A stretch of DNA of 64,000 nucleotides from Streptomyces sp. NRRL S-31 (GTDB taxonomy: Bacteria; Actinomycetota; Actinomycetes; Streptomycetales; Streptomycetaceae), in assembly GCF_000718775.1 (NCBI RefSeq), contig NZ_JOCB01000013.1, positions 89,040-153,039 on the forward strand, given 5' to 3'. How positions within the stretch are numbered: the first letter of the stretch is position 1; every line of letters starts with the position of its first letter. Of this stretch, positions 17,083-25,163 are shown piece after piece. The translations under genes were made by a program, and so were the position numbers. Under the pieces are notes generated by a model. The model saw only the letters and a program-made list of their open reading frames with translations, made no database searches and had not been told where the DNA came from.

Positions 17083-17134
17083 CACCACCGTGGCCTCCAC
17101 CGCCCGTCGACGGGCGGTGGAGGCCACGGTGGTG
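17083..17134. terminator. 52-bp perfect palindrome, bidirectional terminator
   Basis: Two 24-base arms (starting CACCACCGTGGCC) flank TCGA, and the whole 52 bases are self-complementary. It sits between the convergent TMEM175-like and alpha/beta hydrolase genes, 18 bases past the hydrolase stop codon. No U-tract is present, as is usual for Streptomyces stem-loop terminators. Confidence 0.9.
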
Positions 17135-17152
17135 TCGCGGACGCCGTGATCG

Positions 17153-17980
17153 TCACCTGCGCAGGAACTCGATCAGGTCCTTGTTGAACCTCTCCTTGTC
17201 GCCGGAGACCATCGCGATGCCGTGGGAGCCGCCCTCGTACACCTTCAGCTCGGCGTCCGCGATGATCTCGGCCGACTTGCGGCCGGTGGCGTCGATGGGG
17301 ACGACCTGGTCGTCGTCACCGTGGACGACCAGGGTGGGGATGTCGAACTTCTTCAGGTCCTCGGTGAAGTCCGTGTAGGCGAAGGCGTCCACACAGCGCA
17401 CGCCGCCCTCGATGGTCTGCGCCATGGCCATGTACCAGAAGGCGTCCTTGTTGCCCTGGGTGACCTTGTCGCCGGGGCGGTTGGCCGAGAAGAAGCCCTC
17501 CGCGGTGTCCTTCCAGAACTGCGAGCGCTCGTGCAGGATGCCGTTCTTGATCGAGTCGAACACGTCGTCCGGCACCCCCTCGGGGTTGGTGTCGGACTTG
17601 ACCATCACCGGGGGAACGGCCGAGAGCAGTACCGCCGAGCGCAGCCGCCCGGTGCCGTGCCGGCCGATGTAGCGGGCCAGTTCGCCGCCGCCCATCGAGT
17701 GCGCCACCAGGGTGACGTCGTGCAGGTCGAGGTGGGTCAGCAGGTCGTTGAGGTCGTCGGCGAAGGTGTCGAAGTCGTAACCGTGCCAGACCGGCGTGGA
17801 GCGCCCGTGTCCGCGGCGGTCATGGGCGATGCCGCGGAAGCCGGCGTCCGCCACGGCCTTGAGCTGGTCCTGCCACGCGTCGCCGTTGAGCGGCCAGCCG
17901 TGGATGAACACGACGGGGCGTCCTTGACCCCAGTCCTTGTAGAAGATGTCCACGCCGTCACGGGTCGTGCATACGGGCAT
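17153..17980 (-). CDS. Alpha/beta hydrolase (chloroperoxidase-like)
   Basis: Start set at ATG 17980 (MPVCTTRDGVDIFYKDWGQG), with GGAAGGA 8 bases upstream. The 275-residue enzyme matches the non-haem chloroperoxidase/esterase group: oxyanion HGWPLNG near 25, DRRGHGRS near 54, nucleophile Ser in AHSMGGGE near 94, acid Asp in HGDDDQVVP near 220 and His in GGSHGIA near 250. The triad is complete. It lies downstream of the gamma-butyrolactone receptor gene on the same strand. Role in lactone chemistry is possible but only inferred. Confidence 0.85.
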   Translation of the reverse strand: MPVCTTRDGVDIFYKDWGQGRPVVFIHGWPLNGDAWQDQLKAVADAGFRGIAHDRRGHGRSTPVWHGYDFDTFADDLNDLLTHLDLHDVTLVAHSMGGGELARYIGRHGTGRLRSAVLLSAVPPVMVKSDTNPEGVPDDVFDSIKNGILHERSQFWKDTAEGFFSANRPGDKVTQGNKDAFWYMAMAQTIEGGVRCVDAFAYTDFTEDLKKFDIPTLVVHGDDDQVVPIDATGRKSAEIIADAELKVYEGGSHGIAMVSGDKERFNKDLIEFLRR

Positions 17981-18097
17981 GCTCGGTCCTTCCGGTGGAT
18001 GGCGGCGCACGCGCCGGGGGGACGCCGGGCACGTCGAACGCCCGCAGCTTTGCCGCCTGAGTTCAGCCCCTGTACGGCAGCATCACCCGTCCCGTCC

Positions 18098-18171
18098 GGG
18101 CCCACCACTCGAAGCGTCACGCGCCGTACCGGCCCAGGGCCCACCACACGAAGCGTCACGCCCGTACCGGC
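18098..18171. repeat. Two 35-36 bp direct repeats upstream of the hydrolase
   Basis: Copies at 18098-18133 and 18137-18171 share GGGCCCACCAC(T/A)CGAAGC followed by GTCACGC(G)CCGTACCGGC. They differ by one substitution and one deletion. They lie between the TetR stop codon and the hydrolase start, so they may be regulator sites or a recent duplication. Confidence 0.8.
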
Positions 18172-18220
18172 TGCGACCGCCTCGTCCGGCGAAGCGTGCA
18201 CGACGCGGGCGGCGGGAGCG

Positions 18221-18913
18221 CTACGTGTCGATCCTCTCGGGTTCGTCCGGAGTGGGACTGGGCGGGGGCACACTCCCGTTCGGCACGGTGGCGGGGGAGT
18301 CGTCGGCGCACACGCGGGCGAGCAGACCGGCCGCGTCCGGCTGGGCCTGGAGGCTTTCGAGCAGCAGCAGCCACAGTTCGCGCAGCCGCTCTTCGATGTC
18401 GGCACGGCCGTCCAGGGCGTCGGAGACGGTGTGCAGGCCGAAGAAGGCGCAGACGATGCTGTGCGCGGCGGTGGCCGGCACGACACGGGGGGCCAGTTCG
18501 CCCTGGGAGCGCGCCTCCGTGAGGAGTTCGGTGACCACCTCGATCCAGCCCACGAACGGGGCGGGAAGGGGCGCCGGGATGGCTTTGCGTTCCATCCAGA
18601 GGCGGGAGCCGGCCCGGACGACGACATCGTCGCGGAAGGCGCGGGCGACCGTGAAACTGAGCGCGACCAGCTTTTCCAGGGCCGGACGACCGGCGGACCG
18701 ATGGCGATCGATCATGCGCGGCCATGACGCGAAATGCTCTTCGATGACCGCGAGCGCGAGCTTTTCCTTGCTGGTGTAGTGGAAGTAGATGGCCCCGCTG
18801 GTGCGTCCGGCCAGTGCGCTGATGTCGCTGATGCTCGTTCCGGCATAACCGCGCTCATCGAACAAATGTGCCGCGGTTTCCAACAAGGTTTGCCGTGTCA
18901 ATTTCGCCTGCAC
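18221..18913 (-). CDS. TetR-family gamma-butyrolactone receptor (ArpA/ScbR-like)
   Basis: Start at GTG 18913 gives MQAKLTRQTLLETAAHLFDERGYAGTSISDISALAGRTSGAIYFHY, matching ArpA/ScbR from the first residues; a GTG 15 codons upstream is the alternative. Residues 1-50 are the HTH. The ligand domain keeps LALAVIEEH, VRAGSRLWMERKA and the conserved Trp in FVGWIEVVTELL that contacts the butyrolactone in this family. Length (230) fits. It is divergent from an AfsA-type synthase gene, the classical arrangement. It probably represses itself and the synthase until the lactone binds. No clear consensus ARE was found between them. Confidence 0.85.
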   Translation of the reverse strand: MQAKLTRQTLLETAAHLFDERGYAGTSISDISALAGRTSGAIYFHYTSKEKLALAVIEEHFASWPRMIDRHRSAGRPALEKLVALSFTVARAFRDDVVVRAGSRLWMERKAIPAPLPAPFVGWIEVVTELLTEARSQGELAPRVVPATAAHSIVCAFFGLHTVSDALDGRADIEERLRELWLLLLESLQAQPDAAGLLARVCADDSPATVPNGSVPPPSPTPDEPERIDT

Positions 18914-19034
18914 GCGTCGCAATCCGTTCCGAGATTGTCGTGTCCCTTTTGCTCGCACGCAATGTAACGCCTCGTCCCCGTCCGCGGAGCCGCTTCGATG
19001 TGCGGGACGCATTGAACTGCGGTGTGCTGAGGGC

Positions 19035-20030
19035 ATGGTCGCTCGAAACGGTGGCACCGCCGGGCAGCCGCGGGCTCTGAGCTGGTCGCGTACGGTCCCC
19101 CGGGAACTGGTGCACCGTGTCTCGGTGGCGGAGGTCCTGCTCACCGATGTGCTCCGCATCGACGAGGTGACTTTCGCGGCGGCCGCGTGCTGGCCCCGGT
19201 CGCATCCGACTTTCCCGGTCGACCGTCCGGCCTCGCACCACCCGCTCATGGTGGCGGAGACATTGCGCCAACTCGGTATTTTCATTCCGCTGCGCTACTT
19301 CGGCGTGCCGGTCGACGCCCGCTTGCTCATCACCGATCTCTTCTTCGCCATCGAGCCGGAGGCCCAGCCCAGCGTCGGCCACGGGGCCACCGACGTCACC
19401 TGCCGGGTGCGGGTCACCGGATTGCGGACCGACGCGGACGGCGCCGCCACGGCGCTGCGGCTCCGGGCGCAATTCCTCGCGGACGGGGTGGTGTTCGCCG
19501 AGGCCGGGGGCGGTGCCCGGTTCCTCTCCTCCGGCCGGTACGCCGCCCTGCGCGGACCGTCGGCCGGCCCGGGGAAGCGGCCGGCGGGACTGCTCCGGCC
19601 CGATCCGGCGGCGCTCGGCGTGTCGCACACCCGGGACGTGGTCGTCGGGTTCGCCGACGGAGACGGTCACGCCCCGTCGAGCGGCACCGGCCATCCGCGT
19701 CGGGGGAGCGGTGGTCCGAGGCGGCAGCACCGCGGGATGGTGCTGGACTCGGCCGACCTCCGGCACCCGTTCTTCTTCGACCACCCGACCGACCACGTAC
19801 CCGGCATGGTCCTGCTGGAGGCGGCGCGACAGGCCGCGGCGCTGGCGAGCGGCGGAACACTCCTGTGGCCGACCGGCGCCCGGCTGACGGCACTGCGTTT
19901 CACCGAGTTCACCCCGGCCGCGCGAATCGTCTGCGTTCCGCACCATCGCACATGTGTATTCCACTTCGACCAACTGGGCGAACGACGCGCTTTCGGTGTT
20001 CTGCGCTATCACTCACTCCACCGGGTGTAA
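19035..20030 (+). CDS. AfsA/ScbA-type gamma-butyrolactone (butenolide) synthase
   Basis: A 331-residue protein with the two A-factor hotdog repeats. Repeat 1 carries HRVSVAEVLLTDV and later HPLMVAETLRQLGIFIPLRYFGVP; repeat 2 carries HPFFFDHPTDHVPGMVLLEAARQAAALA. In AfsA the enzyme condenses a beta-ketoacyl-ACP with dihydroxyacetone phosphate, the key step to A-factor-type signals. It is divergent from the receptor gene (121 bases between starts). A HAD phosphatase follows on the same strand and could remove the phosphate. No reductase (BprA/ScbB-like) is seen nearby. The middle (about 185-230) is Gly/Arg-rich and variable. Confidence 0.88.
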   Translation: MVARNGGTAGQPRALSWSRTVPRELVHRVSVAEVLLTDVLRIDEVTFAAAACWPRSHPTFPVDRPASHHPLMVAETLRQLGIFIPLRYFGVPVDARLLITDLFFAIEPEAQPSVGHGATDVTCRVRVTGLRTDADGAATALRLRAQFLADGVVFAEAGGGARFLSSGRYAALRGPSAGPGKRPAGLLRPDPAALGVSHTRDVVVGFADGDGHAPSSGTGHPRRGSGGPRRQHRGMVLDSADLRHPFFFDHPTDHVPGMVLLEAARQAAALASGGTLLWPTGARLTALRFTEFTPAARIVCVPHHRTCVFHFDQLGERRAFGVLRYHSLHRV

Positions 20031-20044
20031 CTGCTCGTCACCTG

Positions 20045-20085
20045 TTGACTCTCTCGAGTAATGAAAACTAGCGTAACGATCGTTA
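20045..20085 (+). promoter_or_regulatory. Candidate promoter with TetR-type operator before the HAD gene
   Basis: TTGACT at 20045 and TAGCGT at 20069 (18-base spacer) resemble -35/-10 boxes. A perfect 12-base palindrome, TAACGATCGTTA at 20074-20085, overlaps the -10/start region. AT-rich dyads of this type are typical TetR-family operators, so the neighbouring receptor or another TetR may control the HAD gene. Confidence 0.5.
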
Positions 20086-20275
20086 TGTTCCCTGGTGGAC
20101 GGGTTCGTGCGGAGACTCACGGCGACCGCACGACCGAGTCCGCCCTGCCCGAAACCGCGATCGCCGACCGGTCCGCAGCCCCCCGACGGCGCTGCCCGGC
20201 CCCCGTGGCGCCCACCGCCCCGGCACACAGCGGACGCGCGTGACGCGCAGCCCCACGCCAACGGAGAGCACGCCC

Positions 20276-21016
20276 ATGACGCTCCATCGCATCCTGTCCT
20301 GGACTCCGACCGCCGTCGTCTTCGACTGCGACGGCACCCTGATGGACACCGAACGCCACTGGATGGAAGCCCGCCAGTACACCTTCGACACGGCCGGGCT
20401 GGACGCCCCCGCCGGCTTCGCCGAACGCGCGAAGGGCCTGCACTACACGGAGTGCGGGCAGCTCATGGCCGACGAGACGGGCCACCCCGAGCTGGGCCCC
20501 GACCTCGCCGACACACTGCTCAAGCGCTTCCGGACACTGGTGCAGGAGCGTCCTGTGACCATGCCCGGCGCCCGGGAGATGGTGGAGGCGGCAGCGGCCT
20601 TCGCCCCCCTCGCCGTCGCCAGCAACTGCCCCCGTGAAGTGGTGGAGTCCTGCCTGGACAGCGCGGGCCTCCTGCGCTTCTTCCGCACGGTCGTCGTCCC
20701 GGACGACTCGCTCCGGCCCAAGCCGTACCCGGACGTCTATCTGACGGCCGCCAAGTACTGCGAAGCGTTTCCGGGCGAGACCATGGCGATCGAGGACACG
20801 CACTGCGGAATCCTCGCCGCCGTAAGGGCGGGTCTGCGCGTGGTGGGCGTGGGCCCCTGGCCGGGCGAGGAGACCGCCTCCCTGGTCGACCTGTGGGCCG
20901 AAACCCTGGCGGACCCGGAGATCACCGGCTGGGCCTCCAAGCGGCCGGCCGCGCGGACACCCGCACGGGCCATGCGCACCCCCTCCCAGGCCGGCCCCCG
21001 GTCCGCGGTCCGCTGA
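20276..21016 (+). CDS. HAD-superfamily phosphatase (beta-PGM/phosphatase-like)
   Basis: Start set at ATG 20276 with GGAGAG upstream; a GTG at 20240 would add 12 residues. The 246-residue enzyme has HAD motif I VVFDCDGTLMDTE near 15-27, motif II VASNCPREVV, motif III KPYPDVYL and motif IV MAIEDTHCGILAA. The cap lies between motifs I and II, as in the DL-2-haloacid/beta-phosphoglucomutase subgroup. The C-terminal 30 residues are low complexity. The position behind the AfsA-type gene suggests dephosphorylation of a butenolide phosphate, which is inference only. Confidence 0.85.
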   Translation: MTLHRILSWTPTAVVFDCDGTLMDTERHWMEARQYTFDTAGLDAPAGFAERAKGLHYTECGQLMADETGHPELGPDLADTLLKRFRTLVQERPVTMPGAREMVEAAAAFAPLAVASNCPREVVESCLDSAGLLRFFRTVVVPDDSLRPKPYPDVYLTAAKYCEAFPGETMAIEDTHCGILAAVRAGLRVVGVGPWPGEETASLVDLWAETLADPEITGWASKRPAARTPARAMRTPSQAGPRSAVR

Positions 21017-21134
21017 AGGGGCATGCTGCGGCCGGGCTCGGCGGCCATCCCGCTGCACGAACATCACCGGCGTGTACGCCTTCAGGCTCAACCCCGACTG
21101 AGGCGCGCTCACGACATCGATCGCGGCGTACACC

Positions 21135-21290
21135 ATGACACTGCCGAGCACGGACGAGCTGCGGCGGATCGCCGAACGGATCGTCTACGAGATCAGCCAC
21201 CCGGAAGGCGAATCCAGCACGCTCATACAGCGATTCAACAACAGCGCTGCCGGACCAGACAGCCCTGAACCGACGCCTGCTCCGGGTCAG
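21135..21290 (+). other. Possible small gene or remnant (MTLPSTDELRRIAERIV...)
   Basis: A frame starting at ATG 21135 gives DELRRIAERIVYEISHPEGE, STLIQRFNNSAAG, with coding-like codon use for about 50 residues. It then runs antisense into the DUF5133 gene and becomes Arg/Ser noise. It may be the surviving head of a truncated gene. No family recognised and no strong ribosome site. Confidence 0.25.
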
Positions 21291-21532
21291 GCAGCCAGGG
21301 GCTGGGTTGTCCCGGTGGCCGTACGGCGGTCCGCTCGCAGCTGTTCCAGGAGCGCGTCGGCGGCGCGGAGGGCCTCCTCCACCGACCGGGTGCCGGTCAC
21401 CACGCACAGGGTGCGGGAGGCGTCCTCCAGTTCGCGGCCGGAGCGGCCGGTGGGCCGCAGGTCGTGACGGATGCGGGCGTCGGCGAAGCGGGCCAGTACC
21501 GCGCGCAGTTCCTTCTCCGCAGGCAGCAACAC
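21287..21532 (-). CDS. DUF5133 domain protein
   Basis: Start set at GTG 21532, with GAGAGG 9 bases upstream, giving MLLPAEKELRAVLARFADARIRHD, the normal beginning of this Streptomyces family. The 81-residue helical protein continues with LEDASRTLCVVTGTRSVEEALRAADALLEQL. The family is small, actinobacterial and of unknown function. The frame extends 95 codons upstream but without homology. Confidence 0.75.
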   Translation of the reverse strand: MLLPAEKELRAVLARFADARIRHDLRPTGRSGRELEDASRTLCVVTGTRSVEEALRAADALLEQLRADRRTATGTTQPLAA

Positions 21533-21856
21533 AGCGACAACCTCTCTCGAAAGGCGGACCGTTTCACCGGGCCCGTGGCGTCCGCGAGCGCGCACCCGCC
21601 GGGTGGCACCACGACCGGAAGCAGTGGAATACGTCTTCCAGCGGGTCGTCTGCCCGCAATGGATCACCCTATGCACGGTTCCTGCCGCGCCGGAGGACGA
21701 GACCGTACGGCTGGTCGTCCGCCGCACCCACGGTGCGCTGGTGTGTCCACATGCCGGTGTACCGGTGTACCGGTGTACCCGCGCACCGCCGTACCGAAGA
21801 CCGGGCCGGGGTCCCATGACAACGTTCCGGCGCGGGCATGGGCTCCCGCGCGACCG

Positions 21857-22069
21857 TCAACGGGCCGGCTGAGCGGTGCCCGTACGGGCATCACCGCCCC
21901 GCGCCCTGAAAGGCACACCCGCTTCGCTGAGCACGCGGTGCACGAAGCCGTAGGACCGGCCGTGGGACTCGGCTATGGCGCGGATCGACCGCCCTTCGCC
22001 GTACTCCCTGGCGAAGGCTTCCGCCAGCTCCCGCCGCGCGCCACCTGTGATCCACTTACCCTTGTGCAC
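21857..22069 (-). CDS. Small helix-turn-helix protein
   Basis: Start set at GTG 22069 after AGGAGAT, giving MHKGKWITGGARRELAEAFAREY. The 70-residue protein carries one HTH (EGRSIRAIAESHGRSYGFVHRVLSEAGV), nearly identical in pattern to small Streptomyces HTH proteins with K-x-I-T-G-G near the start. It ends in a basic Gly/Arg tail. Likely a DNA-binding accessory regulator; the target is unknown. Confidence 0.75.
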   Translation of the reverse strand: MHKGKWITGGARRELAEAFAREYGEGRSIRAIAESHGRSYGFVHRVLSEAGVPFRARGGDARTGTAQPAR

Positions 22070-22176
22070 GGTGATCTCCTCTCGATACGCCGAGACGTGA
22101 TCTCCGATTGCCCGCGTTGCCGCCACCCATGTGGCCCAGCCGCCGAATCGTGACCGACGCTTCGCCACAAACCGCG

Positions 22177-22467
22177 TCACCCGTCCGGGTTGAGTTCCGC
22201 GTGCACCATGTCCACCAGCTCCTCGGCCGCGGGGGTGCCGGAGTCGCCGGGGACCTCGTAGTACCCGCCCAGGGTGGTGATGACGTCCTTCCGCGAGCCG
22301 TCGTACTCGTGGTGACGGTCCGACCGTTCCTCGGACGTCCCGGAGCCGGATACCTGCCACCACCACACCCTTCCCCGGATCTCGTCCTTCGTCAGGGGGC
22401 CGTCCAGGACGATGTCCCTGCCCTGGACCTTTGCGGTGATCCTGGCCGAGTTCGCGTCGGCAGTCAT
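22177..22467 (-). CDS. Hypothetical protein (96 aa)
   Basis: A small acidic protein, MTADANSARITAKVQGRDIVLDG, KDEIRGRVWWWQVSGSG and a C-terminal helix PAAEELVDMVHAEL. GGAGAGAGG precedes the start. No family recognised. It is divergent from the truncated APC permease gene. Confidence 0.6.
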   Translation of the reverse strand: MTADANSARITAKVQGRDIVLDGPLTKDEIRGRVWWWQVSGSGTSEERSDRHHEYDGSRKDVITTLGGYYEVPGDSGTPAAEELVDMVHAELNPDG

Positions 22468-22620
22468 GCGCCTCTCTCCTCTCCCCCCAAGGGCATTCCC
22501 CGAGCGCCTCGTCCGCTCACACAGCGGCTACCCCGAAGCCGGCCCGTGAAGCCGGCCCGCGAAGCCGGACGGGGGCCCGTCCGGGACGGCGCGTGGTTCC
22601 CGGCAGGTGGGGGACACACA

Positions 22621-23724
22621 GTGCATGCCGTCAGCCGAGGAAACCACTACACGACCAAGGCGTTCGGCCCGTTCGCGGGTTTCATCGCCGGCTCCTGCAT
22701 GCTCGCGGCCGGCATCGTCTCCGTCGCCGCGCTCGCCCGCGGGTTCGGCGGCGACTACCTGTCGGCCTTCGTCACCCTGCCCGTGGGCGCCGTGGTCGTG
22801 GTCTTCCTGCTGCTGCTCGCCGTGCTGAACGCACGGGGCATCGAGGAGTCGACGCGCGCCAACGTGGTCGCCACCGTGATCGAGGTCAGCGGCCTGCTGG
22901 TCATCGTCGTACTCGGCGCGTGGCTGCTGCTGCGGGGGGACGGCGGCCCCGGGCGGCTCATCCAGCTCGGCACGCCCGGGAAGAGTGCCGCAGGCGCGGT
23001 GCTCAGCGGCTCCGTCCTCGCCTACTACTCGTTCGTCGGCTTCGAGACGTCCGTGAACGTCGCCGAGGAGACCCGCGACCCCCGGCGCTCCTATCCGCGC
23101 GCGCTGTTCGGCGCGCTCGCCACCGCCGGAGCCGTCTACGTACTGGTCGGCATCGCCGCCTCCGCCGCCGTACCGACCGACCGTCTGGCCGCGTCGAGCG
23201 GGCCCCTGCTGGAGGTGGTCAAGGCAGCGGGCCAGGTGCCTCCCCGCCTGTTCAGCGCCATCGCCCTCGTCGCCGTCGCCAACGGCGCCCTCCTCACCGG
23301 CATCATGTCCTCGCGCCTCGCCTTCGGCATGGCCCGCGACGGACTGCTGCCCTCCGCACTGACCACCGTGCTGCCGGGGCGCCGCACCCCCTGGGTCGCG
23401 ATCGCGGTCACCACGGCCCTGTCGTTGGTCCTGGCACTCACCGGAAGTGTCGCCACCCTGGCCTCGACCCTGGTGTTGCTGCTGCTCGTCGTCTTCCTCA
23501 TGGTCAACGTCGCCGTGCTCGCCCTGCGCCACGACCCCGGTACCGCGGACCACTTCCGCACACCGACCGCCCTGCCCGTGCTGGGAGCGGTCTCCTGCGT
23601 CGTGCTGGCCACTCAGGTCGAAGCCCGGGTCTGGCGGCGCGGACTCGCGGTGCTCGGGGTGGGTGCCGCACTGGGCGCGATCAGCCGCCGCGCGGCCGGG
23701 AGGAAGCGCGCACGCCAGAGGTGA
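22621..23724 (+). pseudogene. APC-family amino-acid permease lacking its N-terminus
   Basis: The readable protein starts at about GTG 22621 and has nine or so membrane helices typical of APC permeases: FAGFIAGSCMLAAGIVSVAALARGF, VIEVSGLLVIVVLGAWLLL, SFVGFETSVNVAEETRDPRRSYPRAL (the E-E-T-x-x-P-x-R/x-x-P-R loop after helix 6) and YVLVGIAASAAV. Complete members begin with about 80 more residues holding helices 1-2 and the G-x-G substrate loop; these are absent and the upstream frame has no homology. So the gene looks 5'-truncated and probably inactive, although a GTG with GGTGGGGGA upstream could still start translation. It is also 20-30 residues shorter than usual at the C-terminus. Confidence 0.65.
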
Positions 23725-24249
23725 CCGTGTGCACCGGCGACGACCCGGGACCGACGGACGAACGGACGAACGAACGGACAGACGCCGCCGGCCCGCCCAG
23801 CCGAGGACGGCGGGGGAGGGGCGCCCCCGGCCCTCGGCGGCGCCGTTGAGGCACCGCCATCCCAGCAGGTGAACGAGTGATTGTCCGGCGCGGCGGGCTG
23901 CTGTAGAAATGGGCCTCATGATGCACGAGCCGTTGGTACGACGCCTGGTCATCGACCTGTGCCGCCGTCCGGTCTCGTGCTGTCCCTGAACGCACGTCCT
24001 TGAAGGCGCGTCCCTGAACACGCATCCCTGTAGCACGTGCCTGAACGGACGTTCTCGAACGGACTTCTTCGAACGGACGTCCTTGACGCCGCCCTCGGCC
24101 GGTGACGTCCCCGACCGGCCGTCCGCACGCCCCTGTCCCGCCATGGGGCCGTTTCCCACGCTCTGACCGCCCGGCCCCGGCGCGGAGCCGTCCGCCGACG
24201 CCCGGCGGACGCCGCTCCGCCGGGCCCCGGCGTCCCCTGGAGGCCACCC
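23725..24249. other. Intergenic region with repeat arrays
   Basis: About 525 bases without a supported gene. It holds a GACGGACGAACG-type short repeat near 23752-23782 and the 14-base array listed separately. The promoter of the sulfonate transporter operon must lie here. Confidence 0.6.
23983..24093. repeat. Degenerate 14-bp tandem repeat upstream of the sulfonate operon
   Basis: About eight units with consensus TCCCTGAACGGACG follow head to tail with 14-base spacing (one unit is 13). Units start near 23983, 23997, 24011, 24025, 24038, 24052, 24066 and 24080. The array ends about 155 bases before the first gene of the transporter operon, so it could be an iterated regulator site; the opposite strand is GC-rich open frame without homology. 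Confidence 0.75.
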
Positions 24250-25116
24250 GTGTCCACGACACCCCCTCTGCAAGAAGCGGAACCCGTCCCCATACCCGGC
24301 GGGGGACCGGCACGGCGCCGCCCCCGCGCACCGGGGCGGGTACGCCATGTCGCGCTGCCCCTCGGCTCGCTGGCGCTCTTCCTCGTCCTGTGGCAGTCGC
24401 TCGCGGCCGGCGGGACGTGGAGCGAGACACTGGTGCCGCCGCCGGCCAAGGTGTGGGACGCGTTCGTCGACGTGTCCACCACACACGACGGCGTACGCGG
24501 CTACAACGGCACCTACCTCATCGAACACCTGGGCATCAGCCTGCGCCGGATCGCGTCCGGAGCCGGACTCGGCATCGCCGCCGGAGTGCTCCTCGGGCTG
24601 CTCATGGGCACCGTCCGACCGCTGCGCTCGCTGTTCGAACCCTGGATCACCTTCCTGCGCACACTGCCACCGCTGGCGTACTTCTCACTGCTCGTCATCT
24701 GGCTGGGCATCAACGAGGAACCGAAGATCACCCTGCTCGCCGTGGCCGCCTTCCCACCGGTCGCCGTCTCCACCACCACGGCCGTGGCCGCCGTACCGAG
24801 GAGCCTGGTCGAGGCGGCCCGCGCGCTCGGTGCCTCACGGTGGGACGTCGTCAAGGACGTCGTCGTGCCGTCCGCCCTGCCGGAAACGCTCACCGGCGTC
24901 CGGCTGGCCGTCGGCGTGGCCTACTCCTCCCTGGTGGCCGCCGAACTGGTCAACGGACTGCCCGGCATCGGCGGCATGGTCAAGGACGCCGCCAACTACA
25001 ACAACACCCCGGTCGTACTCGTCGGCATCATCGCCATCGGCATCTCCGGCCTGGTCATCGACGGCCTGCTGCTGCGGCTGGAACGCGCCGTCGTCCCCTG
25101 GCGCGGCCGCGCGTGA
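24250..25116 (+). CDS. Sulfonate/taurine ABC transporter permease (SsuC/TauC-like)
   Basis: A 288-residue permease with six membrane helices after a 35-residue basic Pro-rich head. The EAA loop that docks the ATPase reads EAARALGASRWDVVKDVVVPSALPETLTGVRL (about 185-215). The opening ALFLVLWQSLAAG, VPPPAKVWDAF and ITFLRTLPPLAYFSLLVIWLGI are typical of the SsuC/TauC group. Start GTG 24250 follows CTGGAGG. It is the first of four genes: permease, lipoprotein, ATPase, TauD-type dioxygenase. Location in the inner membrane. Confidence 0.88.
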   Translation: MSTTPPLQEAEPVPIPGGGPARRRPRAPGRVRHVALPLGSLALFLVLWQSLAAGGTWSETLVPPPAKVWDAFVDVSTTHDGVRGYNGTYLIEHLGISLRRIASGAGLGIAAGVLLGLLMGTVRPLRSLFEPWITFLRTLPPLAYFSLLVIWLGINEEPKITLLAVAAFPPVAVSTTTAVAAVPRSLVEAARALGASRWDVVKDVVVPSALPETLTGVRLAVGVAYSSLVAAELVNGLPGIGGMVKDAANYNNTPVVLVGIIAIGISGLVIDGLLLRLERAVVPWRGRA

Positions 25117-25163
25117 GCCCCGCACACCGAGCGAGAGTCCCCTTGCACAGAAACGGCCCCGCC

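Noticed and set aside
21660..21795. Short CCGGTGTACCGGTGTACC repeats read as a gene start
   Set aside because: They lie in the non-coding upstream extension of the DUF5133 frame; only the part from 21532 downward matches the family.
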